Origin: CAIVAT01 sp049317265 | GTDB taxonomy: Bacteria; Bacteroidota; Bacteroidia; Bacteroidales; FEN-979 | Direction: 5' to 3' | Assembly: GCA_049317265.1 (NCBI GenBank) | Contig: JBMOIP010000017.1 | Location: 1-64,000, forward strand | DNA length: 64,000 nt | In this document: positions 24,210-33,442 of the stretch, piece by piece | Layout of the letters: each line of letters opens with the position of its first letter | Position numbering within the stretch: the stretch's first letter is position 1 | Notes under the pieces: generated by a model | What the model saw: only the letters and a program-made list of their open reading frames with translations | What the model was told of the DNA's origin: nothing | Databases searched by the model: none | Made by a program: the position numbers and the translations under genes

Positions 24210-27200
24210 TTACTTTCTTGCACGTTTCTTTGCCAGGCGATTAGATCTCCTGCGCCTGATTCCCGCGATCATCTGGGCATCAATCAACACCATGGCCGGC
24301 ACGAATACAAGGGTAAGGAAAGTAGCAAAGCTCAATCCAAAGATGATTGTCCACGAAAGCGGTCCCCAGAAAGCTTTATTGTCACCGCCAAAATAGAGAT
24401 GCGGATTCAGTTCGGTGAAGAGGGTGATGAAATTGATGTTCATCCCAACGGCCAGCGGAACCAGCCCGAGCATTGTTGCCGTAGCCGTCAGCACAACCGG
24501 GGTGATCCTGGTTTTTCCTGCAAGGATGATGGCATCTTTGGTTTTCATGCCGCGTGACTTGAGTTCATCACCGAATTCAACGATCAGAATCCCGTTTCTC
24601 ACCACAATACCGCCGAGAGCAACAATTCCCAGTCCGGTCATGATCACACTGATTGACATTCCAAAGATGGCGATACCAAGCAATACCCCGATCACACTGA
24701 AAATCACTTCGCTGAGGATGATAAATGACTTGCTGAGCGACCCAAACTGGGTGATCAGGATAAAGAAGATCAATCCGATGGCGATCATCATCGCTTTGAT
24801 GAGGAATACCATGGTTTCCGCCTGGTCCTCTTTTTCGCCGGTGAGGTTGATCTCCACCCCTTTGGTCAGGTGGTAGGCTGGCAATGATTTGTTGATCATG
24901 GCCACAACTTCATTGGCCGTATATCCCGACAATACTTCAGATGAAAGGGTGATAACCCGTTTGAGGTTCTTCCGCTTGATGCCTCCATACGTGTCCTTGT
25001 AATGAATGGTGGCCACGGAGGAGATCGGGATCTGGCGCAGCAGGCCGGAATTCATATCACGGTAGGTTATCTTGGCATTGATGATCTTGTTTACATTGGT
25101 GCGCTCCTTCTCAGAATAACGCAACTGGATAGGATATTCATCCTCATCCTCCTTGTACTTGGATATCTCTTTCCCGAAAATGGCCGTTCGCAGTTCAAGC
25201 CCGATCTGTCCCAGCGATAACCCTTCGCGGTTTGCCCGCACACGGTCAATGTCGATGATGATCTCGGGCTTGTTGTTGTCAAAATCTGATTTGATCTGTT
25301 CAATTCCGGGAATGCGCAACGAGTCGAGATAGGACTTGAAACTGACGGAACTCGTTATTAAATCATCCAGGTTTTCCCCGGTAATTTCAATATTGATGGG
25401 TTTCCCTGTGGGCGGCCCCATCTTGTTTTTCTCGACGCTGATGGTGGCTCCCGGGATGTTTTTCAGGTTTGCCCTGATACTGTCCATAATAGCCTGCGTT
25501 GAGACTCCTTTCCGGAATTTGCTTTCGGTAAAATTAATGGTGAGTTTTCCCTTGCTGGAGGAGACCGACCGGTCAAACATGCCGTCGCCGGCATTCAACC
25601 CCACGTTGGCAATAACCGATTCAACAATCGGATTTTTCTCCCCCAACACCTTGTTCACCTTTTTTTCAACCATCCTGGTCACCGAGTCGGTCACCAGCTG
25701 ATCGGTACCTTCAGGCATTTTAATGAATACATTTACATAAACAGGATTGTTGTTCGGAAAGAAAACGACAGGTGGTTTGGTAACCCCGATCAGGAAAAAA
25801 CTGAAGAATAACAGGGAGACCACACTGACCAGGATATACCACGGATTTCTGCCTCTCAAGGCCAGGATGAGGGTTTTCTCATACATGTGGAGCATCCAGG
25901 GCCATGTAACCGTTTGGAATTTTTGTATCGCAGACTTAAGCACCAGCCTGTAAAAAGCATTCAGCAGCAACATAAAGATGAAAATGTTCCCCAAGGCAAA
26001 TCCACCGGCAACATAAGAGATTAAAGCAAGGACCAGGAATATGCCACTGGTGATGAGCAACTTTTTTCGGTCGGCCTTGTGTTCAACTTCGTCGTATTCA
26101 TGTTTCATGAAGGTAACCGCAAAAACAGGGTTGATGATATAGGCCACGAACAAGGAAGCGAAAAGGGTAAGAATCAATGTTACTGGCATAAAATGCATAA
26201 ACTTCCCGACGATTCCCGGCCAGAAGGCGAGCGGGAAAAAGGGTGCAAGCGTAGTTAACGTTCCTGAAAGAATGGGCAGAAATACTTCACCTGCGGCGTT
26301 TTTCGCCGCTTTCACAATATCAGGCTGTTCCTTGTGCAGCCGGTGTGTGTTTTCAATAACCACAATGGCATCATCAACAATGATCCCAAGGGCAAAGATG
26401 AACCCGAACATCACGATCATATTCATCGTAAATCCAAGGCTTGGCATGATGAGATAGGCCACGAACATCGACAACGGCACGGAAAGGGCTACAAAGAAAG
26501 CATTATTGAATCCCATAAAGAACATCAGCACCACGATGACCATGATAAACCCGATGATGATCGTATTGTTCAGTTCTTCCAGGGTGCTTTTTGTAAAACG
26601 GGACTGATCACCCGTGATGTTGACATTCAGATCGGGAGGGTAGGAGTTTTTTTTCATCACATCCATGATCTCCTTGATCTTGTCAGAGGCATTGATGAGA
26701 TTCTCCCCGCTTTTCTTGATGACATTCAGGGTGATGACATTTTTTCCATCCAGCCGGGCGAAACTCTCCTGGTCTTTAAAGGAGTCTTTAACGTCAGCCA
26801 CATCCTGGATATAGACCAGGGCGCCACTGGATGATTTCAGCATGATATTCTTGATCTGGTCGGGCGATTTGAACTGTCCGGCCAGGCGAATCGTGTACTT
26901 GGTGCCGAATGATGTGATCGTGCCGGCCGAAACAGTTACATTTTCGGCGGAAACAGCTGATTCAATGTCACGAAAGGAGACGCTTGCCGCCTGCATTTTA
27001 TACATGTCGACATCAATCTGGATCTCCCGCTCAAGGGCTCCCACAATGTCAACACGGGTAATCTCCTTCAGCGTTTCGATCTTGTCCTGGGCATCCTCTG
27101 CATACTTTTTTAATCGCTGCAAATCATAATCACCGGCCAGGTTGATGTTCATGATCGGGATTTCGGAAATGTCAAACTCCTTGATATCCGGATCCTTTGG

Positions 27201-27599
27201 CAGGTTGTTCGGTAAATTTGTCTTTGCTTTGTCAACCGCATCGCGAACCCGCTGTTTGGCTTCCGAAACTTCAATACCGGGATTGAACTCCACCACAATC
27301 GTTGAAAAATCCTGGATTGAGTTACTCGTTATCTTCTTTACATCGGCCAGCGATTTGCACTGTTTTTCGATGGGGCGGGTAACCAGGTTTTCCATATCCT
27401 CAGGCGAAGTTCCGGGGTATACCGTATTGACCAGAATGGTAGGGATAACAATTTCAGGAAACTGCTCTTTCGGAATGCTGAAATAGGACATTAATCCCAA
27501 TGTGGTGATGATGACAGTAAGCACATAAATACTTACCTTGTTGTCAATAGACCAGCTTGTTGCAAAAAATTCTTTGAGCTTGTGTTGTTTCTCTTTCAT
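24210..27599 (-). CDS. RND-family inner-membrane efflux transporter (AcrB/MdtB-like)
   Basis: An 1129-residue resistance-nodulation-division transporter, about 80 residues longer than AcrB. It has the N-terminal helix after a charged start, the signature GTSPEDMENLVTRPIEKQ, the proton-relay acidic pair in GIIVDDAIVVIENTHRL, and the second-half equivalents to GIVVRNGILIVEFGDEL. The C-terminus is rich in Arg/Lys. It exports substrates such as drugs, bile salts or lipids using proton motive force; the substrate cannot be deduced. It follows the adaptor gene by 12 nt in the same operon. Confidence 0.93.
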   Translation of the reverse strand: MKEKQHKLKEFFATSWSIDNKVSIYVLTVIITTLGLMSYFSIPKEQFPEIVIPTILVNTVYPGTSPEDMENLVTRPIEKQCKSLADVKKITSNSIQDFSTIVVEFNPGIEVSEAKQRVRDAVDKAKTNLPNNLPKDPDIKEFDISEIPIMNINLAGDYDLQRLKKYAEDAQDKIETLKEITRVDIVGALEREIQIDVDMYKMQAASVSFRDIESAVSAENVTVSAGTITSFGTKYTIRLAGQFKSPDQIKNIMLKSSSGALVYIQDVADVKDSFKDQESFARLDGKNVITLNVIKKSGENLINASDKIKEIMDVMKKNSYPPDLNVNITGDQSRFTKSTLEELNNTIIIGFIMVIVVLMFFMGFNNAFFVALSVPLSMFVAYLIMPSLGFTMNMIVMFGFIFALGIIVDDAIVVIENTHRLHKEQPDIVKAAKNAAGEVFLPILSGTLTTLAPFFPLAFWPGIVGKFMHFMPVTLILTLFASLFVAYIINPVFAVTFMKHEYDEVEHKADRKKLLITSGIFLVLALISYVAGGFALGNIFIFMLLLNAFYRLVLKSAIQKFQTVTWPWMLHMYEKTLILALRGRNPWYILVSVVSLLFFSFFLIGVTKPPVVFFPNNNPVYVNVFIKMPEGTDQLVTDSVTRMVEKKVNKVLGEKNPIVESVIANVGLNAGDGMFDRSVSSSKGKLTINFTESKFRKGVSTQAIMDSIRANLKNIPGATISVEKNKMGPPTGKPINIEITGENLDDLITSSVSFKSYLDSLRIPGIEQIKSDFDNNKPEIIIDIDRVRANREGLSLGQIGLELRTAIFGKEISKYKEDEDEYPIQLRYSEKERTNVNKIINAKITYRDMNSGLLRQIPISSVATIHYKDTYGGIKRKNLKRVITLSSEVLSGYTANEVVAMINKSLPAYHLTKGVEINLTGEKEDQAETMVFLIKAMMIAIGLIFFILITQFGSLSKSFIILSEVIFSVIGVLLGIAIFGMSISVIMTGLGIVALGGIVVRNGILIVEFGDELKSRGMKTKDAIILAGKTRITPVVLTATATMLGLVPLAVGMNINFITLFTELNPHLYFGGDNKAFWGPLSWTIIFGLSFATFLTLVFVPAMVLIDAQMIAGIRRRRSNRLAKKRARK

Positions 27600-27611
27600 T
27601 TCCGGTTCAGA

Positions 27612-28730
27612 TTAGTAGGCGATGGGCTGGCCATTGTATAGGTCCTTATACCCGGCGGTGATGATTTTGTCTCCCTCATTCAGCCCGCTTAAAACTTCAG
27701 TGAGGCCGTCATACGAAATGGAAGGTGTGATGGTGCGTTTGCGAGCGATTTTCTTTCCGTTTTCTTCAACGGCAACAAAGACAAACTGTCCTTCATCGCG
27801 TGAATTCTGAATGAAGTTTTGTGGAATCGCGATGGCAGACAGGTTCGAATAATCCTTGATGCGGAGCACTGCGATCATGTTTGCCCTGAAGATGATATCA
27901 GAACCAGGCAAAGCGGCTTCAACAAGAAATGTACGGTTTGTCGGGTTGATGTATTTGCTCGCAAAGGTGATCTGCTGAATAAGCTCCCGGTTGATGTCCG
28001 GTAAAAATACCTTAACCTGGTCCCCTGTTTTTACTTTTGACGAATAAGCTTCGCCAACATCAGCCAGGGCCTTGGCTTTCGAAAAATTGACGATTCGGAA
28101 GGCAGGAATCGGAGAGGCGGGCGAGGCAAGCTGGCCTACCTTGATAGGGATATCTTCAACCGTGCCATTGATGGGCGAGGTGATGACCGACATTTTTATC
28201 TGTTCATCAAGTGTGGAAATTCCATTTTGCACGGTTTCCATATCGTTTTTTGCCTTCAGGTACTGTACTTCCGATCCGATTTTCTGATCCCAGAGCGCCT
28301 TCTGGCGTTTGAAAATATCGGTCACGAACGCCAGTTTGTTCTGAAGGTCGGTCAGTTGTTGTTTGAGGACTTCTGCATCGAGTTCTGCCAGGACCTGTCC
28401 TGCTTTAACGGCATCTCCTTCATGAACAAGGAGCCTGGTTACCATCCCGCCCTGGCCCCTTGGATTTACGGCGATGTTCTCGTTACCGTCGATTCGTCCC
28501 TGAACCTCAATATAATGTTCAAAGGTTTTTTTAGTGAGGACATCCACCGTAACAGGAGTGGAGGTGGTGGCATTGGCTGGAGCGAGTTCTTTTTCCAGCT
28601 TCATGATCTCTTCGGTGAGCTTATCATGTTCCTTCTTCAACTGGTCAAGCCGGGATTTTTTATCCCCGTCTTTGCTGGAACAACCTGCAAGAATTAACAG
28701 AATACCGGTAACAAGAAAAAAGTGTTTCAT
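27612..28730 (-). CDS. RND periplasmic adaptor (membrane fusion) lipoprotein
   Basis: About 372 residues from the ATG at 28730 (an ATG four codons upstream is possible). The signal ends in the lipobox ILAGCSS, so it is probably lipid-anchored. A short coiled coil near residues 22-50 (LDQLKKEHDKLTEEIMKLEK) precedes the lipoyl/biotinyl half-motif (VTRLLVHEGDAVKAGQVLAELD), a hairpin coiled coil and then the second lipoyl half (SPINGTVEDIPIKVGQLASP). It bridges the RND pump and the TolC-like channel. First gene of the minus-strand adaptor-pump operon. Confidence 0.92.
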   Translation of the reverse strand: MKHFFLVTGILLILAGCSSKDGDKKSRLDQLKKEHDKLTEEIMKLEKELAPANATTSTPVTVDVLTKKTFEHYIEVQGRIDGNENIAVNPRGQGGMVTRLLVHEGDAVKAGQVLAELDAEVLKQQLTDLQNKLAFVTDIFKRQKALWDQKIGSEVQYLKAKNDMETVQNGISTLDEQIKMSVITSPINGTVEDIPIKVGQLASPASPIPAFRIVNFSKAKALADVGEAYSSKVKTGDQVKVFLPDINRELIQQITFASKYINPTNRTFLVEAALPGSDIIFRANMIAVLRIKDYSNLSAIAIPQNFIQNSRDEGQFVFVAVEENGKKIARKRTITPSISYDGLTEVLSGLNEGDKIITAGYKDLYNGQPIAY

Positions 28731-28782
28731 AGTGGGAATCATATTGATAAGGGGTGCATTGCTTTATCTGGAATTCAAAGGG

Positions 28783-28790
28783 CAAATATA
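28783..28790 (-). promoter_or_regulatory. Possible -7 box for the adaptor-pump operon
   Basis: Minus-strand TATATTTG fits TAnnTTTG, about 52 nt before the adaptor start. No good TTG partner is seen. It lies between the divergent adaptor and tetR2 genes. Confidence 0.35.
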
Positions 28791-28849
28791 GGAATTTTCA
28801 GCACGTAAAAAACTTTTCACTCGAAAATCGTTTCCATGGGTCTTTTTCT

Positions 28850-28857
28850 TACTTTTG
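28850..28857 (+). promoter_or_regulatory. Possible -7 box immediately before tetR2
   Basis: TACTTTTG fits TAnnTTTG but is only 4 nt from the ATG, implying a leaderless or nearly leaderless transcript if it is used. Confidence 0.35.
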
Positions 28858-28861
28858 CACG

Positions 28862-29500
28862 ATGAATGCAAAGGCGCAACATATTCTTGAACAGGTTGAA
28901 AAACTTTATCGCCGGTATGGTATCAAAAGTGTTACCATGGATGATGTTGCCAGCCATCTTGGGGTGTCCAAGAAGACCATTTATGAGTTTTTCAGCGACA
29001 AGGAGGACCTGGTTAAACAGGTTTTGTTGTTTGATCACGACCACCGGTGTGATTTTTTAAATGCGTTGGAAAACGAGAATCTCAACGCCATTGAGTCGCT
29101 GTTTGAAGTATATAAGATGATCAATGCGACCCTTCGGGAATTCAATCCTTCCATGGAATATGATATTAAAAAATACTATCCCAACCTTTTCCTGAAGATG
29201 AGGGAAGTAAAGCGAAAACGAATGTATGAGGCAGTTTTCAATAACTTAAACCAGGGAAAGAAGGAAGGACTGTACAGAAAAGAGCTCAACTCGAAAATTA
29301 TTGCAAAAATACACGTATTCAGAACGGAAAGTCTCTATGACAACGATATGTTTACGATGGAAGAGCTCACCTCCCTCAAGATGTTCCATGAAATTTTCAT
29401 CTATCACATCCAGGGAATTCTGAGCCAGGAAGGCCGATCGTTTTTTGAAAACAACTTCGACAAGTTCAAAGCAACCTTAATTGAAAAGGTCAACCCCTGA
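28862..29500 (+). CDS. TetR-family regulator 2 of the efflux cluster
   Basis: A 212-residue TetR repressor from ATG 28862; the start is fixed by alignment with TetR1 (ILEQVEKLYRRYGIKSVTMDD against ILERVRELFYKYGVRSVSVDD). The HTH reads VASHLGVSKKTIYEFFSDKED. It is divergent from the adaptor-pump operon and so is the likely local repressor of that half of the efflux system. A short TTTTC/GAAAA inverted repeat at 28814-28827 lies in the shared intergenic region and might be an operator. The 8-bp tandem array begins 4 nt after its stop. Confidence 0.9.
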   Translation: MNAKAQHILEQVEKLYRRYGIKSVTMDDVASHLGVSKKTIYEFFSDKEDLVKQVLLFDHDHRCDFLNALENENLNAIESLFEVYKMINATLREFNPSMEYDIKKYYPNLFLKMREVKRKRMYEAVFNNLNQGKKEGLYRKELNSKIIAKIHVFRTESLYDNDMFTMEELTSLKMFHEIFIYHIQGILSQEGRSFFENNFDKFKATLIEKVNP

Positions 29501-29504
29501 ACCC

Positions 29505-29576
29505 GTCCGCCCGTCCGCCCGTCCGCCCGTCCACCTGTCCACCTGTCCACCCGTCCACCTGTCCATCCGTCCACTT
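29505..29576. repeat. 8-bp tandem array, nine units
   Basis: Nine consecutive 8-bp units in order: three GTCCGCCC, two GTCCACCT, GTCCACCC, GTCCACCT, GTCCATCC, GTCCACTT. It begins 4 nt after the tetR2 stop. It shares GTCCGCCC and GTCCACTT units with the array at the left end of the window; in both, the CCGCCC-type units lie nearest the gene. Confidence 0.97.
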
Positions 29577-29645
29577 TTTTTTGTAAATTTACACCCACAG
29601 GCAACCTAATTTCCTGATTTACGTCTGTTTAATAGTTAAAATTGG

Positions 29646-30206
29646 ATGCTCGTTGACGATTCCATAATCGAGGGGTGCATTGCAGGAAAGCGCAGTGCCC
29701 AGAGCGCCCTTTACCGCAAGTATGCTGCGGTAATGCTGGCGTTATGCCTGCGTTATGCCCAAAATCATGATGAAGCGGAAGATATACTCCAGGAAGCGTT
29801 CCTTAAAATATTCCAGAATATTACCTCATACAGGAAAGAGGGTTCATTTGAAGGATGGATGAAGCGGATCATGATCAACCACGCACTTAACTATTACCGG
29901 AAAAACCGGAAACTGCCATTTCTGGAGGATATTGCAGGCATCAATGAGACAGAGATCGTGGAAAGTGAAGAGCAGCAGGCCTTGCATGCACCGGTGTCAG
30001 CCGAAAAGCTGACTGCATTGATCCAGATGCTGCCTCCTGGCTACAGGATGGTTTTTAACATGTATGTATTTGAAGAATACAGTCATAAAGAAATTTCCCG
30101 GGAGTTAAGCATTTCTGAAAATACCTCTAAAACTCAGCTTCTGAAAGCACGCAGAATGTTGCGTAAAAAATTGGACGAATTAAATCTCATGAAAAATACA
30201 TTATAG
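29646..30206 (+). CDS. ECF-type RNA polymerase sigma factor 1
   Basis: A 186-residue ECF sigma-70. Region 2 includes LCLRYAQNHDEAEDILQEAF and EGSFEGWMKRIMINHALNYY; region 4 is the HTH YSHKEISRELSISENTSKTQ. It should direct RNA polymerase to a small regulon. The next gene, 4 nt downstream, encodes a membrane protein with an N-terminal cytoplasmic segment that could act as its anti-sigma factor. Confidence 0.92.
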   Translation: MLVDDSIIEGCIAGKRSAQSALYRKYAAVMLALCLRYAQNHDEAEDILQEAFLKIFQNITSYRKEGSFEGWMKRIMINHALNYYRKNRKLPFLEDIAGINETEIVESEEQQALHAPVSAEKLTALIQMLPPGYRMVFNMYVFEEYSHKEISRELSISENTSKTQLLKARRMLRKKLDELNLMKNTL

Positions 30207-30210
30207 ATCA

Positions 30211-31626
30211 ATGAGTGACAAGATAGATTTTAAGGCTGTTAACGAAGGAGGAGCGGATGAGCTGATGCGATCGACCATGGCCGGTCATCGTGTTGAGCCC
30301 ACACCCGGCCTTTGGAAAGGGATCAGCCGAAGGTTGTTATGGAAGGAACTCCTCCATTTCAACTTTACCAACCTTTCACCTAAATACTGGATGGCCGGCA
30401 CAGCTGGATTATTGGTTGTTGTTACTGCCATCTATTTCGGATATCCCGGCGGATTGACCGAACATTCATCGGTGAATCAAATGGTAAGTGCCACACCCGC
30501 TTCTTTCACAGGTGAGAAAACAGCCGGGTTGAAGCAGCAGGCTGCACCAAATGCAAAACCTGCCATTTCAATTAAGGCAGCAAATGAGGCAGCAGAAGTG
30601 CAGGACCTTGCTTCTTCGCATCTGCAATCAACAGGGTCACCAGTTAAGTCAGTTCCCTATGCAGCGATTCCCGTTTCGGGTAGTCGGCATTCTTCATCAC
30701 CGGCAATTGCCAGTGAAGTCAACCCTCAGCAAATATATGCTGTTCCACCTGAACCTTTAGCAGGTCAACTTGATGAAATTGTGTCTGTTGAAGGATTAAC
30801 CAGGGTTAATCCGTATGAAACACCTCTCCTGGCTGTCTCTCCGCCTCCTGACACCCTCATCTCCGTCAATACAGCCAACGGAATTGTAAAATTCAGGAAA
30901 TCATCAAGGGAGGTGAATCAGTTTTTCTCAGTGAATGCTGGTCTTACCCCTGAGCTTGCATTTTATAACTCATCAGGAACAGCAGCTAACCTTGATTTAT
31001 GGTTAAATGGAGGATTTACTTACCACATTTCCAGGTTTTCGTTATCCACCGGACTTGGTTTCGGTTATGTTTACGATCAGGGTAAATACATGGTCGAATA
31101 CAGGAGCAGGGATAGTGTAGGATATTTCAACAACGTCACATCATACACTGTGGGTCAGAATAATGAGATCATTTACAATACGCAAACGACCAATGTGTAT
31201 GACAGCCTGCAGCATGTTGCAAATTCCCAGACGAAGAACCGTTACTCCTATATCCAGGTTCCGCTGTTGCTGGGTTACCGGTTTTATGAATCAAAAAGGG
31301 TAAGTCTCACTCTTCAGGCCGGTCCGGCCATATCGGTATTGCTTGGTTCCCGAAAACCTGTACCGGTGATCGACTATCGTAACGCCAGGATCATCAGTGT
31401 GGGAAATGAAACCCCATCGCGCATTCAGACAAACTGGCAGGTATGGGCAACCCTCTACTTTGAAATGAGACTTACCCGGAAGATCAGTTTTTACCTCGAA
31501 CCATCCTTTAAGTATTTTCTTAAACCTGTGGTTACCCAGGAAAATGTTGTCTTTAAAGCGCCCATGACGGCCGGTTTGGGTATCGGAATACAATTCAACT
31601 TCGGACAAAAAAAATCCACCCCATGA
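30211..31626 (+). CDS. Putative anti-sigma/outer-membrane barrel hybrid protein
   Basis: A 471-residue protein with unusual topology. Residues 1-58 are hydrophilic and presumably cytoplasmic, with a PTPGLWKGISRRL motif resembling PPAAVWANLHKEL in the second module's anti-sigma-like protein. One hydrophobic helix (about 60-78, WMAGTAGLLVVVTAIYF) is followed by a Ser/Pro/Ala-rich linker to about residue 220 and then a PorT-like outer-membrane beta-barrel domain (about 230-471, ending IGIQFNFG). It could span from cytoplasm to outer membrane and relay envelope signals to the upstream sigma factor; this is inference. Its stop overlaps the next start as ATGA. Confidence 0.65.
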   Translation: MSDKIDFKAVNEGGADELMRSTMAGHRVEPTPGLWKGISRRLLWKELLHFNFTNLSPKYWMAGTAGLLVVVTAIYFGYPGGLTEHSSVNQMVSATPASFTGEKTAGLKQQAAPNAKPAISIKAANEAAEVQDLASSHLQSTGSPVKSVPYAAIPVSGSRHSSSPAIASEVNPQQIYAVPPEPLAGQLDEIVSVEGLTRVNPYETPLLAVSPPPDTLISVNTANGIVKFRKSSREVNQFFSVNAGLTPELAFYNSSGTAANLDLWLNGGFTYHISRFSLSTGLGFGYVYDQGKYMVEYRSRDSVGYFNNVTSYTVGQNNEIIYNTQTTNVYDSLQHVANSQTKNRYSYIQVPLLLGYRFYESKRVSLTLQAGPAISVLLGSRKPVPVIDYRNARIISVGNETPSRIQTNWQVWATLYFEMRLTRKISFYLEPSFKYFLKPVVTQENVVFKAPMTAGLGIGIQFNFGQKKSTP

Positions 31627-33395
31627 GAGTAATCCTGTTGATTTTGCTGATCTTTTCAGCTTTCTTTCATGCACCCGGTCAAATTGCCAGTGTTGCCGGA
31701 GAGGTCACCTCATGTGATGCCGATTTTACTGTAATTCCGGATCCTTTAAATCCCATGGTATTCCATTTTACAGATCAGTCCGGTGGTCAAATTACCCTCT
31801 GGCAATGGAGTTTTGGTGATGGAACCTCAACTACATTGCAGAATCCTGTGCATACTTATCTGCACGGCGGGACCTATTTTGTGTGCCTTACAGTCTCCAA
31901 TTCCGAGCCGGGGAATATTTGTCACGACGTTATGTGTATCTATCTGACTGTACACGAACCTGGTACTTGTGTGGCAGACTTTCAATATACCATCGACCCT
32001 TTGGATCAGTTCAAGGTGCATTTTACCGACCAGTCGACCGGGAACATTAACCGCTGGCATTGGGTTTTCGGTGATGGCACATCTTCCGAAGACAGAAATC
32101 CTTCTCATACTTTTATCACCCCGGGAGATTACCGGGTATGTCTGACAGCTTATAATGCCGATTCGGTTTCTGTTTGCAATGATATAAAATGCGACTCGCT
32201 GAAGATCATTCCTGCATTGCCATGTCATGCATCGTTTACGAGTGCGCTTGATTCAATCAATCCTGTTCCAAATACCTTCCTGTTCAAAGATGTTTCGGCA
32301 GGGAACCCCAATAAATTTTTATGGAAGTTTAATGATGGTGCTACCTTCACAACACGGGAAGTCGTGCACCAATTTCAGACACCCGGGGAGCATGAAGTAT
32401 GCCTTGTGATCAAAAGGGAAGAGCATGGAGATGTAAAATGCATTGATTCCATATGCCGGACGATTACTTCTGCACAGTACTATGACATTGGCGGTCACCT
32501 GTTTGCCGGTGCTTACCCGATCAACAATCCGGTTTCTACTTCAGATACTGGTGTGGCTTACCTTTTCCGTGCCGACGGACAGGGGATGGTACTGTATGAC
32601 TCCAGCAGGTTTACCCAGCTCGGGTACTATGCGTTTCCTGCTAAATTGAATGGCAGTTATATCATCAGGGCCGCGCTTACCTCCGGCTCACTTCATTTCC
32701 CCGGTTTTTTCCCAACCTATTACCAGCAGGGATTGGCGTGGAAGGAGACAAATACGCTGAATCTTGGGTCAGGGAGCACCTATGTCGCAGATATTCATCT
32801 TGTTCCAACAGTCGAATTGTCCCCGGGACCAGGGTCGGTCTCCGGCACTGTTGTGAAAGAGACCTTAAAAGATAATTTTCAGGAAATTTCATTCGCAGAG
32901 GTTATTTTGTACGATGCCGGGATGACCCCGGCGCGTTTCAGTATTACAGGAAAATCCGGACAGTTCGGATTTCAAAACCTGCCGCCGGGAATGTATCATT
33001 TGTATGTAGAGTATCCGGGGAAATTTTCCAGGCTGACATCCATCTGGCTCGATTCGAATGTAGCGGTTGTTGACAGTCTTCGTCTCGAGGTCTTCGACCA
33101 CGATGTAACCGGATTAAATGAAGGAGCCGTTGTTCCTGCACTTTCGTTTGATTTATTTCCCAACCCTTCAGGGAGTATCGTGAACCTGGCTTTTCAGCTT
33201 GGAAAGGCGGCAGCCCTGAAAGTGGAAATCAGGACATTGACCGGCCAGCCGGTATGGGATGGAACATTATCGTGCACAAAGGGGGCCAACATGGTAGCAT
33301 TACCTGTGGGGGAGATCGGTAAGGGATTGTATCTCGTCGTGATCAAAACCATGGAGGGTGGGCAAATGGCCGTAAAAAAACTGGTCCGGTATTAA
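31623..33395 (+). CDS. PKD-domain secreted protein with T9SS sorting domain
   Basis: A 590-residue secreted protein with a signal peptide (MRVILLILLIFSAFFHAPGQ). Three PKD-type beta-sandwich domains follow (about 26-285), each with a W.FGDG or W.F.DG core (WQWSFGDGTS, WHWVFGDGTS, LWKFNDGATF) and paired cysteines. Then comes an unrecognised middle domain, a carboxypeptidase-regulatory-like domain (about 400-490, VSGTVVKE ... GQFGFQNLPPGMYHLYVEY) and a type-A T9SS sorting domain at the end (SFDLFPNPSGSIVNLAFQL ... KKLVRY). Translation is coupled to the upstream barrel protein. It is likely a surface adhesin or matrix-binding protein. Confidence 0.88.
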   Translation: MRVILLILLIFSAFFHAPGQIASVAGEVTSCDADFTVIPDPLNPMVFHFTDQSGGQITLWQWSFGDGTSTTLQNPVHTYLHGGTYFVCLTVSNSEPGNICHDVMCIYLTVHEPGTCVADFQYTIDPLDQFKVHFTDQSTGNINRWHWVFGDGTSSEDRNPSHTFITPGDYRVCLTAYNADSVSVCNDIKCDSLKIIPALPCHASFTSALDSINPVPNTFLFKDVSAGNPNKFLWKFNDGATFTTREVVHQFQTPGEHEVCLVIKREEHGDVKCIDSICRTITSAQYYDIGGHLFAGAYPINNPVSTSDTGVAYLFRADGQGMVLYDSSRFTQLGYYAFPAKLNGSYIIRAALTSGSLHFPGFFPTYYQQGLAWKETNTLNLGSGSTYVADIHLVPTVELSPGPGSVSGTVVKETLKDNFQEISFAEVILYDAGMTPARFSITGKSGQFGFQNLPPGMYHLYVEYPGKFSRLTSIWLDSNVAVVDSLRLEVFDHDVTGLNEGAVVPALSFDLFPNPSGSIVNLAFQLGKAAALKVEIRTLTGQPVWDGTLSCTKGANMVALPVGEIGKGLYLVVIKTMEGGQMAVKKLVRY

Positions 33396-33442
33396 AGGAT
33401 GATTGAACTGCAGATTATGACACGGATAGCCTCCTGCATTTG

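Noticed and set aside
26334..26834. His-rich antisense reading frame over the RND pump gene
   Set aside because: The His/Asp richness reflects the reverse complement of hydrophobic codons; no independent support.
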